Position numbers and translations under genes: made by a program. Below, piece after piece: positions 9,829 to 17,057 of a DNA stretch of 64,000 nt (position 1 is its first letter; the number at the start of each line of letters is the position of its first letter). The notes beneath the pieces were generated by a model. It was not told the DNA's origin. It searched no databases and worked only from the letters and a program-made list of their open reading frames with translations. Origin of the DNA: Sedimenticola selenatireducens DSM 17993 (GTDB lineage Bacteria; Pseudomonadota; Gammaproteobacteria; Chromatiales; Chromatiaceae); contig NZ_ATZE01000008.1 in the NCBI RefSeq assembly GCF_000428045.1, forward strand, positions 1-64,000, given 5' to 3'.

Positions 9829-10389
9829 ATGAACAAGGAATATCGAAAATCATTGTTGGCGGGCACTATAGCCGCCCTGGTCACTCTGCCCGTTCTGAGT
9901 GCGCAGGATACCGCACAAACGCCCGGGACGACGGATGTCCCGGCCGGGCAATCCACCATGCAGGAATCACCGCAATACTCCACCAGTACCCCAAAACCCA
10001 TGGATGAACCGGTCAGGACCGAGGCCAAGCCAATGGCTGGGAACAATCCTATGCTCACACTGACACCCGACGACCTCCATAGAAAGGAAGTGGTCGGCAG
10101 CGACGGAGAGACCATCGGGAAAGTCAGTGATGTTGTGAGCGGCAAGGAGAATGGCGACGTCTACGCCGTGATCTCCACCGGTGGGTTCCTGGGCCTGATT
10201 GGTGGCTCAAAGCATGTGGTGCCACTGAATGAGCTGCGACTGGAACAGGATAAGTTGCATATAGGGGTCACCCAGGAGGAGCTGTCCGCCCGTGAGAAAT
10301 ATACGGAAGAGCATTATCTGGTTGTAAAACCGGATGACCGCCCCATTATTGAATTCTCTGCATTCGAGCAGAAGAAAGAGCAAGAGTAG
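9829..10389 (+). CDS. Exported PRC-barrel domain protein
   Basis: This is a 186-residue protein. The first about 25 residues look like a signal peptide (LLAGTIAALVTLPVLSAQD). A Thr/Pro/Gln-rich linker runs to about residue 75. A PRC-barrel domain follows (DDLHRKEVVGSDGETIGKVSDVV, then YAVISTGGFLGLIGGSKHVVPLNEL). PRC barrels occur in photosynthetic reaction centre H subunits, RimM and many envelope-stress proteins; no reaction is known for this exported type. A GGAGGG site precedes the ATG. The gene belongs to a run of small exported proteins transcribed in the same direction. Confidence 0.75.
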   Translation: MNKEYRKSLLAGTIAALVTLPVLSAQDTAQTPGTTDVPAGQSTMQESPQYSTSTPKPMDEPVRTEAKPMAGNNPMLTLTPDDLHRKEVVGSDGETIGKVSDVVSGKENGDVYAVISTGGFLGLIGGSKHVVPLNELRLEQDKLHIGVTQEELSAREKYTEEHYLVVKPDDRPIIEFSAFEQKKEQE

Positions 10390-10397
10390 CTGGGCCT

Positions 10398-10492
10398 GAT
10401 ACTCCGCCTCTCGCTGGCAACGGCGCAGAGGTGGAGTATCAAGTTCAACGCAGGGTGATTCACTACAGGCGGGGGCATGGTCTCCCGCCTGT
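10398..10492 (+). other. Two consecutive RNA hairpins in the PRC-barrel/lipoprotein gap
   Basis: The first hairpin pairs 10398-10411 with 10427-10440 (14 bp with one G-U pair, 15-nt loop). The second pairs ACAGGCGGG at 10465-10473 with CCCGCCTGT at 10484-10492 (9 bp, 10-nt loop). Neither is followed by a U-run. They could protect the upstream message from 3' exonucleases or act as weak terminators between two cistrons. Confidence 0.5.
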
Positions 10493-10535
10493 TCAATACC
10501 CACGCCATCTGTCTGGAACAGAGCGGAGAATTACG

Positions 10536-10712
10536 ATGAGAAAAAAGTCATTCTATCTGGCTATTGGCATCCTGGCATTCAGCACCCTTATCCAGGGCTG
10601 TGCATTCGTGGTGGGTGCGGCAGTTGGGGGTACCGCTGCCTATATGTTGAAAGAGAAAGGCTACGAAGTACAATCCCCGGTCAAACGCCCATCACCCCAG
10701 GCGCCTGAATAG
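10536..10712 (+). CDS. Small lipoprotein, 58 residues
   Basis: A short reading frame starts at 10536 after a GGAGA site. An earlier in-frame start would cross the hairpins and spoil the signal peptide. The first 21 residues form a lipoprotein signal ending in LIQGC, with Cys21 the likely lipidated residue. A Gly/Ala-rich hydrophobic stretch (FVVGAAVGGTAAYML) and a Pro-rich tail follow. This pattern is common in small DUF3568-like or YgdR-like envelope lipoproteins. No function can be assigned. The next gap, 10713-10979, shows no gene. Confidence 0.6.
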   Translation: MRKKSFYLAIGILAFSTLIQGCAFVVGAAVGGTAAYMLKEKGYEVQSPVKRPSPQAPE

Positions 10713-10979
10713 CACCAATAAGCAGCGCCACCCGGTGTCGTTCCCTCAGATTCATGCCGCTGTCGTCGATTTGCAACAGATAAATATCCCGTTAATTCAG
10801 ATAGTTGAATAACAGGCATAAAAAGCCGTTGCCAACCAGCGACAGATTCGAGTCGGCACGCGATAGCCGCTCCAGCGAATTCCACATAACACATTGATTT
10901 TATGCATATTTATGCGCCTGGCATGGATGCTGCTTTATTCAGCATGTGGATCTACCACAAAGACTAATTGGAGGAAAAA

Positions 10980-11252
10980 ATGAAGACTTCAACCTTGGTA
11001 AAACTGCTTGGTTTCTCAGTTATCACCATGTTATCCGCAGCCACCTATGCCGCAGATATGAACACCGTTCAGTTTGAGTCCCTGGATCAAAACCAGGATG
11101 GACAGCTGACTGCCGAAGAGGCCGCTCGGGACGCCACTGTGAGTGAGAATTGGACAACCATCGATAAGGATGCCAACGGTGCCATTGACCAGGCAGAGTT
11201 CAGCGCCTTCGAATCCATGATGGATAAGGGCGACAAACCAGCCTCTGAATAA
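10980..11252 (+). CDS. Secreted EF-hand protein, 90 residues
   Basis: The ATG at 10980 directly follows a strong TTGGAGGAAAAA site; an in-frame upstream start would sit within the ribosome-binding region. The product has a signal peptide cleaved near TYAADMN. Two EF-hand loops follow: DQNQDGQLTAEE, which fits the 12-residue Ca-binding pattern, and DKDANGAIDQAE. It is probably a periplasmic calcium-binding protein of the CREC/calmodulin-like bacterial type. A hairpin with a short U-run lies 20 bp downstream, so the gene is likely monocistronic. Confidence 0.75.
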   Translation: MKTSTLVKLLGFSVITMLSAATYAADMNTVQFESLDQNQDGQLTAEEAARDATVSENWTTIDKDANGAIDQAEFSAFESMMDKGDKPASE

Positions 11253-11272
11253 TAGGCTTGGGGACTTGTTTG

Positions 11273-11303
11273 GGCCGTCCGCGAAAGGATGCGCGGATGG
11301 CCT
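11273..11303 (+). terminator. Hairpin terminator after the EF-hand gene
   Basis: GGCCGTCCGCG at 11273-11283 pairs with CGCGGATGGCC at 11292-11302 (11 bp with one G-U pair, 8-nt loop), followed by TTCT. The U-run is weak but the stem is strong and correctly placed. Confidence 0.55.
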
Positions 11304-11456
11304 TCTGCTGTACTGCCGAATAATGGATAGGTATCCGGTGGTCCGGGCTTGGTACTGGTTTTCCGGCATAAATACCTGACTGAATGTCAGGTGCAATTGA
11401 TGGCCGGAATGAAACAGCGGGGGCGCTACTGATACTTGGTATTTACCACCTTCCGG

Positions 11457-11723
11457 CTAGCGGCGTCGACGACCACCACCCGGTTTGGGGCTTTCAAAGT
11501 TAACCTTCAACGACTTGCCGTTGAAATCCCTGCCATTCAGTCCGGCAATAGCGGCACGCGCCTCATGGCCTTCCATTTCAATAAAACCGAAGCCTTTGCA
11601 TTGGCCGGAAAAGACATCCATCACCAGCTTGGATGAACGGACAGTGCCGAACTCGGAAAATAGTGTCTGAATATCTTCTTCATTGGTGTCGGATGGCAGA
11701 TTTCCGATAAATATCTTTTTCAA
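11457..11723 (-). CDS. RRM-type RNA-binding protein
   Basis: This 88-residue protein consists of one RNA-recognition motif. RNP2 is IFIGNL (residues 4-9) and RNP1 is KGFGFIEM (about residues 43-50), both with the aromatic residues that stack on RNA bases. A short Gly/Arg tail (PGGGRRRR) follows. Such proteins occur in cyanobacteria and many gammaproteobacteria and are often cold-induced. The start codon appears to be TTG, preceded by GAGGGAACCGCA. The gene lies just downstream of a cold-shock protein gene but is separated from it by a strong terminator, so it probably has its own promoter in the 108-bp gap. Confidence 0.87.
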   Translation of the reverse strand: MKKIFIGNLPSDTNEEDIQTLFSEFGTVRSSKLVMDVFSGQCKGFGFIEMEGHEARAAIAGLNGRDFNGKSLKVNFESPKPGGGRRRR

Positions 11724-11769
11724 TGCGGTTCCCTCTTTAACAATATTGAAGCTGTTACTGCGGTATTTC

Positions 11770-11801
11770 CAGCAATAAAGAACCCCGCCGAAGCGGGGTT
11801 C
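11770..11801 (-). terminator. Rho-independent terminator of the cold-shock gene
   Basis: On the minus strand, GAACCCCGC (complement of 11793-11801) pairs with GCGGGGTTC (complement of 11780-11788) across a UUCG tetraloop. It is followed by TTTATTGC. A 9-bp GC stem with a stable tetraloop 30 bp after the csp stop codon is a convincing terminator. Confidence 0.85.
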
Positions 11802-11831
11802 CTCATATCGGTTTAGCCGACGAAACGCTAC

Positions 11832-12032
11832 TTAAGCGCTAACCTTGCTCGCCTGCAGGCCCTTGGGACCCTTCTCGACCTCAAAGGTGACCGGTTGACC
11901 TTCGGCCAGGGTTTTGAAACCCGAACCCTGGATCGCATTGAAATGTACGAATACATCGGGGCCGCCATCATCCTGGGAAATAAACCCAAAACCTTTGGAC
12001 TCGTTAAACCACTTTACAGTACCTGTAGCCAT
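11832..12032 (-). CDS. CspA-family cold-shock protein
   Basis: A 66-residue single cold-shock domain binds single-stranded nucleic acid and acts as an RNA chaperone. Both RNA-binding motifs are intact: KGFGFI (RNP1) and VFVHF (RNP2), together with the usual TGTVKWFN start. The gene is monocistronic with its own terminator. The region between the start codon and the next gene (12033-12310, 278 bp) has no other gene and may hold a long cold-shock-type 5' leader, though I cannot identify a specific structure. Confidence 0.95.
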   Translation of the reverse strand: MATGTVKWFNESKGFGFISQDDGGPDVFVHFNAIQGSGFKTLAEGQPVTFEVEKGPKGLQASKVSA

Positions 12033-12310
12033 AATCTTTTACCTGATAATAAATTGAACAATGTGCTTGTTGCTGACAGGTAATGAAACGAGGAATTGAG
12101 GGGGTAACAAGAATGGAACGACCAAAACTGCCGATAACAAAATCTGTAGCTGCGGACACTATAGGCCATGTCTTCTCAATTAGCCAGAAAATTTTTTATT
12201 TTTCAGTCAGATAATCCAGAACAATCCGTTAGCCCAATGAATTCTTGTGAAAAGCAGTGTCCGCCACCCCTCCAAATAACCAGCCACCGATTCAGCCCCA
12301 CGCCGAGAAA

Positions 12311-12991
12311 CTAACCTTTATCCTTTTTATCACGCTTCTTTTCCTTCTTTTTCTTTTTGTCGGATGAGTTATCTTTTTTATCCAACTTCTTTTTCTGGTC
12401 CGCTTTCTTCCCCTCTTTATCTTTCTTAGCGCCCTTTTTCTCCTTTTTCTCCTTTTTCTCCTTTTTCTCCTTTTTCTCCTTTTTCTCCTTCTTCTCCTTC
12501 TTCTCCTTCTTATCCTGCTCACTCAATTTATCTTTCTTTTTCCGTTTTTTCTTCTCATCACTCTTTGACTTCTTCTCCACAGATTCTTTTCCATCGAGAG
12601 TGGCGACGGGCGACTTGTTCTTTTTGCCTTTTTTGGTCTTTTTTGTTTCCCGTGCCTCATCCGGACGGGAGACCTGATCATCGACAACCGGGCGGCTCTC
12701 AACGACATCCGGGCGGCTCTCAACGACATCCGGGCCGGAATCAACCTGATATCCGGTTTGCGTTTTGTTAGTGGGAGCAGCAACCCCACCCGCCCGTTTG
12801 AGCAGTCTACGCGCTCCCTTTACAAAGGCTTCTCCCTTTTTCTCCAGTGATGGACAATTCAGTTTGAACTCTGCTATGGACATTCCGGCGAGCTGGTTGG
12901 CCGTGAGGATGCCATATTGCTTCATCCGTAACGCCGCGCTGGGTCCGATACCTCTGACATCCGTGAGGGGGAGGTGCTGATTGCTGGACAT
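12311..12991 (-). CDS. Helix-hairpin-helix protein with lysine-rich EKK-repeat tail
   Basis: The 226-residue product has two parts. Residues 1-70 contain a helix-hairpin-helix-like segment (LTDVRGIGPSAALRMKQYGI and ANQLAGMS) of the kind seen in DUF4332 and nucleic-acid-binding proteins. A linker with duplicated PDVVESR units follows. The last about 110 residues are almost wholly Lys and Glu, including consecutive EKK triplets encoded by a 9-bp DNA repeat. The tail resembles histone H1-like basic tails and predicts non-specific nucleic-acid or nucleoid binding, which is inference. The ATG follows AGGAGTATTC. Tail length probably varies between strains because the repeat can slip. Confidence 0.65.
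   Translation of the reverse strand: MSSNQHLPLTDVRGIGPSAALRMKQYGILTANQLAGMSIAEFKLNCPSLEKKGEAFVKGARRLLKRAGGVAAPTNKTQTGYQVDSGPDVVESRPDVVESRPVVDDQVSRPDEARETKKTKKGKKNKSPVATLDGKESVEKKSKSDEKKKRKKKDKLSEQDKKEKKEKKEKKEKKEKKEKKEKKEKKGAKKDKEGKKADQKKKLDKKDNSSDKKKKKEKKRDKKDKG
12433..12512 (-). repeat. 9-bp tandem repeat encoding EKK units
   Basis: Consecutive copies of CTTTTTCTC (plus strand), later degenerating to CTTCTTCTC, span about 80 bp inside the basic-tail gene. Each unit encodes Glu-Lys-Lys. Unit length is a multiple of three, so slippage would change tail length without a frameshift. Confidence 0.85.
12689..12730 (-). repeat. 21-bp direct duplication encoding PDVVESR twice
   Basis: Two identical 21-bp copies lie at 12689-12709 and 12710-12730 inside the same gene. 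A third degenerate copy begins at 12731 (encoding GPD). This is a recent in-frame duplication in the linker. Confidence 0.85.
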
Positions 12992-13158
12992 GAATACTCC
13001 TGAATTATTTGCTTGCCGAACAAGATATTAGAGATTTCCCGCATCCGCAATGGGCAGAACGGGCTGTAGCCTTTCAGAAAAGTTCCTTAGAGATGTAGAT
13101 AATCTCTTATATTTCAAATATATATCACAGTTAACAAAAATTTAACCAGATTGTTATT

Positions 13159-13192
13159 GCAGTGCAGCATTGCCAGTGCTATGCTGCACTGC
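13159..13192. promoter_or_regulatory. Perfect 12-bp palindrome upstream of the phasin gene
   Basis: GCAGTGCAGCAT at 13159-13170 and ATGCTGCACTGC at 13181-13192 are exact inverted copies 10 bp apart, 43 bp before the phasin ATG. Phasin genes are commonly repressed by PhaR, whose known sites are TGC/GCA-rich palindromes. The element is a good operator candidate. As RNA it would also form a strong hairpin in the leader. Confidence 0.6.
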
Positions 13193-13234
13193 ATCATCAA
13201 CGTAACCCCCCCTCATCTAAGGAAGGCCATTGTC

Positions 13235-13636
13235 ATGACTAACGAAATCTTTGAGAAATTCACCGCCCAGGTACAGACTGTTTTTGCACCTGTCCAGGAG
13301 CTTAACAAGCTCTATGTCTACAACATCGAAAAGCTGTTCGAAATCCAGTTGAACAGCGCCCGCGATTATACCGAAATCTGTCTTGAGCAGATGCGTTCCG
13401 CCAGCGAGATCACCGATCAGAAAGCACTGGAATCTTTCCTGAGCAAACAGGGTGAGACTTTCAAGACCATCGGTGAGAAAGTGATTGCTGATTCCCAGGC
13501 TGTTGCCAACATCGGCAGCCAGTTCTCAGCCGAAGCGCAGAAGATCGCGGAAAAGAGCGTTGAGTCTGCAACCACTGCAGTCAACAACCTCGCACCTGTT
13601 GCCAAGAAGGCTCCAGCCGCCAAGAAAGCCGCTTAA
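13235..13636 (+). CDS. phaP: Phasin family protein
   Basis: This 133-residue protein has the phasin_2 layout: an amphipathic all-helical body (residues 1-110, with FEKFTAQVQTVFAPVQELNKL) and an Ala/Lys/Pro-rich tail (PVAKKAPAAKKAA). Phasins coat polyhydroxyalkanoate granules and control their number and size. The ATG at 13235 follows AAGGAAGG; an earlier in-frame start at 13151 would run through the palindrome and is rejected. The gene has its own strong terminator. No PHA synthase is nearby. The similar A/K-rich end of FadE at 18453-21026 is noted separately. Confidence 0.85.
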   Translation: MTNEIFEKFTAQVQTVFAPVQELNKLYVYNIEKLFEIQLNSARDYTEICLEQMRSASEITDQKALESFLSKQGETFKTIGEKVIADSQAVANIGSQFSAEAQKIAEKSVESATTAVNNLAPVAKKAPAAKKAA

Positions 13637-13659
13637 TCACTGCTTTCTGATTGACCTGA

Positions 13660-13693
13660 ACCGCTACCCGAAACTTCGGGTAGCGGTTTTTTT
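13660..13693 (+). terminator. Rho-independent terminator of the phasin gene
   Basis: ACCGCTACCCGAA at 13660-13672 and TTCGGGTAGCGGT at 13675-13687 form a 13-bp perfect stem, followed directly by a run of seven T (13687-13693). Confidence 0.92.
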
Positions 13694-13787
13694 ATGGTTG
13701 TGATCCAGGACGCTTGATGGGCACGCTGCGCTTCAGCGCGAAACTTGCCGATCTATCGGCCCCGCAAAACACCCTTCCTGCCGCAAC

Positions 13788-13811
13788 GGCCAACTCCTGC
13801 TTGGCCTTTTT
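13788..13811 (+). terminator. Second terminator-like hairpin with no gene before it
   Basis: GGCCAA at 13788-13793, a 7-nt loop and TTGGCC at 13801-13806 are followed by TTTTT. It sits 95 bp after the phasin terminator and before the ZIP-like gene, with no coding region between. The interval also contains GCCGAT/ATCGGC (13748-13761) and GCGCT/AGCGC hairpins. It may end a small RNA, or simply back up the phasin terminator. Confidence 0.5.
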
Positions 13812-13922
13812 CATGTACGCATTACAAACCCAATCCGAACCAATATAATAACAACCGCTTCACACCGGTAAAGCAAACACCCTGACATTACCATCATCCT
13901 GTATCTACAGCAGCCATAAGAG

Positions 13923-14642
13923 ATGTCAGAAATAATTACTATTCTGGCGCTGACCATCGCTTCGGGAAGCTGTATTTTCCTTGGCGGTCTGCTCGCCAGC
14001 TTTGAACACATCCGACCAAACTGGTTGGAGCGGGAGTTCCGTCATTTCCTGATCGCCTTGGGCGGTGGTATCTTGCTGGGCGCTGTAGCCGTGGTGCTGG
14101 TTCCCGAAGGCATTGCACGCATGCAGGATTCCCTGTTCGCAATTCCGCTGTTCTTATCTGGCGGCTGCACCTTCTTTCTGATTGAACGGGCCCTGGGGCT
14201 AAAACGCAGGGAGTCACCCCAGTTCATGGGCATGATTCTGGACTACCTGCCCGAAGCGATCGCTCTGGGCGGTATGGTTGCGGTTAATTCTCCGATTGCC
14301 CCCCTGTTGGCGCTGCTGATCGGCCTGCAGAATCTTCCCGAGGGCTTCAATAGCTACCGGGAACTGATCAAGCATGACCGCGGCAACCGACGAAAGATCC
14401 TACGGGTCATGGCTGCACTAGTGATTATCGGTCCGGTTGCAGGCCTCACCGGCTTTTTCTTTTTATCGGACCTTCCGACCATTCTGGGGGCGATTATGCT
14501 TTTTGCATCCGGGGGCATTGTCTATCTGATTTTCCAGGATGTGGCGCCCCAGGCGCGCCTACGGCGGCATTGGGCGCCTCCCCTGGGGGCAGTAGTGGGT
14601 TTTTCCGTGGCGCTGTTCAGTGAAATGCTGGTCACTGCCTGA
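13923..14642 (+). CDS. ZIP-like membrane protein lacking the usual metal-site His residues
   Basis: This 239-residue polytopic membrane protein has about eight hydrophobic segments. Its layout matches ZIP divalent-metal transporters: the conserved PEG-type motifs occur in TM4 (ILDYLPEAIALGG) and TM5 (GLQNLPEGFNSY). In metal-transporting ZIPs these read HNxPEG and HExPEG. Here the leading His residues are Asp and Gln, so the classic binuclear site is altered. Transport of another cation, or a different role, is possible. The ribosome-binding site (ATAAGAG) is weak. The gene converges on the DUF3501 gene. Confidence 0.7.
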   Translation: MSEIITILALTIASGSCIFLGGLLASFEHIRPNWLEREFRHFLIALGGGILLGAVAVVLVPEGIARMQDSLFAIPLFLSGGCTFFLIERALGLKRRESPQFMGMILDYLPEAIALGGMVAVNSPIAPLLALLIGLQNLPEGFNSYRELIKHDRGNRRKILRVMAALVIIGPVAGLTGFFFLSDLPTILGAIMLFASGGIVYLIFQDVAPQARLRRHWAPPLGAVVGFSVALFSEMLVTA

Positions 14643-14683
14643 CAGTTGATCCGATGTCGGCACCGGCTGCCAGAAAATCTTGG

Positions 14684-15265
14684 CTAGTGCAGATCACCCG
14701 CCAGAGAGTTGCGTACATTCTCGCTCACTACCGTCTCTTCAGTGTACGCCGGGTGTGATATACCGGCCCGGATGGTCGCTCCCTGCTTGGCTGCCACCGC
14801 CATCTCCGGCGTGAGCTCGAAGCGGACAAAATGCACCGCCGAGGTCTTATCCTCGGTGGTGCGATCCAGGTCTTCATTGGCCACCGGATGCACCTTGTCA
14901 AAACCTTCCACCTGAACCCAGAGCGCTTTCTCAACGCCAATCAGGCGAGCCAGCGCATGTCGCCGCTCTTCCACGTCGGCATACTCCATCATGAAAGTGG
15001 CTTTCCAGTTCTGTCCATCCGGTATCAGCGGATTATAGACATCCAGTTCATCCTGAATCCCTTCCGCTTCAAAGATGCGTTCGATCCTGAGCATCTCCTG
15101 CACCTGGTATTGCATGGTGAGGGTGTCTTCAAAATAGAGTGCGGCATGCTCACCGATGGCTACCCGCCGATCCTTTTTATGTTCCATCACCTTGGCTCGA
15201 AACTCGGGTCGGATACGGGAATACTCCTCCAGACTGTAGAGATCCTGGTGTGACAATTTACTCAT
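14684..15265 (-). CDS. DUF3501 family protein
   Basis: This 193-residue soluble protein belongs to DUF3501 by its overall pattern (SRIRPEFRAKVMEHKKDRRVAIGEHAALYFED, then MEYADVEERRHAL). The ATG at 15265 follows AAGGAGTTTTCG and is preferred to the upstream in-frame start at 15331, which overlaps the previous gene. It is the last gene of the rubrerythrin operon. DUF3501 genes are repeatedly found beside rubrerythrin and Fe-S oxidoreductase genes, which suggests a part in peroxide or iron handling. No catalytic residues are known. Confidence 0.8.
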   Translation of the reverse strand: MSKLSHQDLYSLEEYSRIRPEFRAKVMEHKKDRRVAIGEHAALYFEDTLTMQYQVQEMLRIERIFEAEGIQDELDVYNPLIPDGQNWKATFMMEYADVEERRHALARLIGVEKALWVQVEGFDKVHPVANEDLDRTTEDKTSAVHFVRFELTPEMAVAAKQGATIRAGISHPAYTEETVVSENVRNSLAGDLH

Positions 15266-15330
15266 GATCGAAAACTCCTTGATAACGCTTATTCCATCCT
15301 CAGGTCCGTAAACGGTACATCCCTGTACCA

Positions 15331-15618
15331 CTACTCGTGTGCAATCGGTTTTTCAGTGAACAGGTAATCCTTCAGTTCATGATCAAAGCGTGGATCATTC
15401 CGGCGTATCCACTCCAGCACCATAGAGGCGTGCTCTTTCTCCTCGTCCCGGTTATGGGCCAGAATCGCCTTCAGTTCCGGATCGTTGCAGGCATCCACCC
15501 GCTGGTTGTACCAGTCTACCGCCTCCAACTCTTCCATCAGTGACACGATGGCGCGATGCATATCCCGAGTCTCTGTCGAGAGCTCCTCGATCGGTTCGTG
15601 ATAACCTTCACTTGCCAT
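15331..15618 (-). CDS. EncFtn-like (encapsulated-ferritin family) protein without targeting tail
   Basis: This 95-residue helical protein closely follows the encapsulated ferritin family, known from Rhodospirillum rubrum. The ferroxidase residues align: Glu30 and Tyr37 in SLMEELEAVDWY, and Glu60 and His63 in DEEKEHASM. In that family two-helix protomers dimerise to build one iron-oxidising centre. Known cargo EncFtn proteins have a C-terminal extension with an encapsulin-targeting peptide. This one stops shortly after DYLFTEKPIAHE, and no encapsulin gene is in the window. The start at 15618 follows AGGAGAGAAACA. It lies between the Fe-S oxidoreductase and DUF3501, suggesting an iron/peroxide role outside a nanocompartment. 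Confidence 0.8.
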   Translation of the reverse strand: MASEGYHEPIEELSTETRDMHRAIVSLMEELEAVDWYNQRVDACNDPELKAILAHNRDEEKEHASMVLEWIRRNDPRFDHELKDYLFTEKPIAHE

Positions 15619-15644
15619 TGTTTCTCTCCTTTTTTTCAAACTAT

Positions 15645-16976
15645 TTATATACCATAAGCTTTTCTGAGCAGACTCATAGGGTGCTCAGTCTGGCTACCGT
15701 CACCCATGCCGTGTTCGATGTGGTGACCCGCCATTGGGCAGTCGCTGCCATAGTGATCCGCGGCCGCCTGTTTTACCCGATTGACCACCGGGCGTACGAT
15801 CTTCATCGAGGTCTCATGGAACTCTTTCTTTACCGCGTAGGTACCGTCATGGCCGGAGCAGCGTTCGATCACGTCCACCGTGGTATCAGGAACAAGCGAT
15901 AGTACATCGCGGGTTTTGGAGCCGATATTCTGCACCCGCTGGTGACAGGCGGCATGGTATGCCACCTTGCCCAGGGACTGTTTAAAATCGGCTTTCAGTT
16001 TCCCGTGTTTATTGCGCAGAAACAGATATTCAAACGGGTCATAGATTGCCTTGCCCACCTTCGCTACTTCGGCGTTATCCGGGAACAGTAGCGGCAACTC
16101 CTGTTTGAACATCAGGGCACAGGAAGGTACCGGGGCAACAATATCCCATCCCTCATCAACCAGCTTTGCAAGCTCCGGAATATTGGCCTGCATTGCCTGT
16201 TCCACGGCATCCAGGTTACCCAGTTCCAGCTTTGGCATGCCACAACACTGCTCCTTTTGCGCCATCGTTACCGGAATACCGTTGTGCTCAAACACCGCCA
16301 CCAGATCTTCGCCAATAATGGGTTCGTTACGATTGCCATAGCAGGTAGCAAACAGCGCCACCTTGCCCTGGGTCGGCCCGGCCGGGACACCTTCACCGGA
16401 AGCGCCCACATTCTGACGCAGGCGTTTCCGTAATGTATTGGAGTGATACTCCGGCAGTCTGGCGTCCGCGTGCACACCCAGGACTGACTCAAGCAGCTTG
16501 CGGGTCGGCTTCGCCTTGTTGGCCGCATTAACAATTCCCGCCACCACTGGAATGCCTGCCAGAGAGCCGACTCTGTCGGTACTGGTCAGTATCTTGTCAC
16601 GAACAGGCATATCACCTTTTTTATATTTCACCGCCTTGGCGCGCAGCATCAGGTGCGGGAAGTCCACGTTCCATTCATGGGGCGGCGTATAGGGACACTT
16701 GGTCATGTAGCAGAGATCGCACAGATAGCAGTGATCCACTACCTTCCAGAAATCATCTTTATTTACCCCGTCGATTTCATAGGTCGGGGATTCATCTATC
16801 AGGTCGAATAAGGTCGGAAAGGCATTGCAAAGACTGACACAACGCCGGCAACCGTGGCAGATTTCATAAACCCGCTCCAACTCATCCATAAGCGAGGTTT
16901 CATTATAAAAATCGGGATTTTTCCAATCGATAGGATGCCTTGTCGGTGCCTCCAGATTGCCCTCTTTCACTGCCAT
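15645..16976 (-). CDS. Fe-S oxidoreductase with CCG domains (GlpC/HdrD type)
   Basis: This 443-residue protein carries two 4Fe-4S ferredoxin motifs near the N-terminus: CHGCRRCVSLC (about residue 40) and CYLCDLCYMTKCP (about residue 83). The cysteine-rich CCG domains follow (ATCYGN...KEQCCGMPKLE and AYHAACHQRVQN...CSGHDG). CCG proteins relay electrons between ferredoxin-type clusters and disulfide, quinone or flavin partners. A GGAGACAG site precedes the ATG. Within this operon it is a plausible electron donor for rubrerythrin-type peroxide reduction, a role inferred from gene order only. Confidence 0.85.
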   Translation of the reverse strand: MAVKEGNLEAPTRHPIDWKNPDFYNETSLMDELERVYEICHGCRRCVSLCNAFPTLFDLIDESPTYEIDGVNKDDFWKVVDHCYLCDLCYMTKCPYTPPHEWNVDFPHLMLRAKAVKYKKGDMPVRDKILTSTDRVGSLAGIPVVAGIVNAANKAKPTRKLLESVLGVHADARLPEYHSNTLRKRLRQNVGASGEGVPAGPTQGKVALFATCYGNRNEPIIGEDLVAVFEHNGIPVTMAQKEQCCGMPKLELGNLDAVEQAMQANIPELAKLVDEGWDIVAPVPSCALMFKQELPLLFPDNAEVAKVGKAIYDPFEYLFLRNKHGKLKADFKQSLGKVAYHAACHQRVQNIGSKTRDVLSLVPDTTVDVIERCSGHDGTYAVKKEFHETSMKIVRPVVNRVKQAAADHYGSDCPMAGHHIEHGMGDGSQTEHPMSLLRKAYGI

Positions 16977-17014
16977 GTCAGCTGTCTCCTGTAACCATTC
17001 TTTCCTGTGTGAGT

Positions 17015-17041
17015 GGACCGGGATTGGACCAATCCCGGTCC
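17015..17041 (-). other. Perfect intra-operon hairpin between rubrerythrin and Fe-S oxidoreductase genes
   Basis: GGACCGGGATT at 17015-17025 and AATCCCGGTCC at 17031-17041 form an 11-bp stem with a 5-nt loop. No U-run follows on the minus strand. It probably stabilises or partly terminates the rubrerythrin message, giving more rubrerythrin than downstream products. Confidence 0.65.
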
Positions 17042-17057
17042 TGTTCCGTATGAGAGA

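Noticed and set aside
12433-12512. Short repeats considered as a CRISPR array
   Set aside because: The repeats are contiguous 9-bp units without spacers, and lie inside a coding frame.
12357-12677. Phe/Ser-rich plus-strand frame in the EKK repeat region
   Set aside because: It is the reverse reading of the lysine repeat; composition is forced by the repeat.
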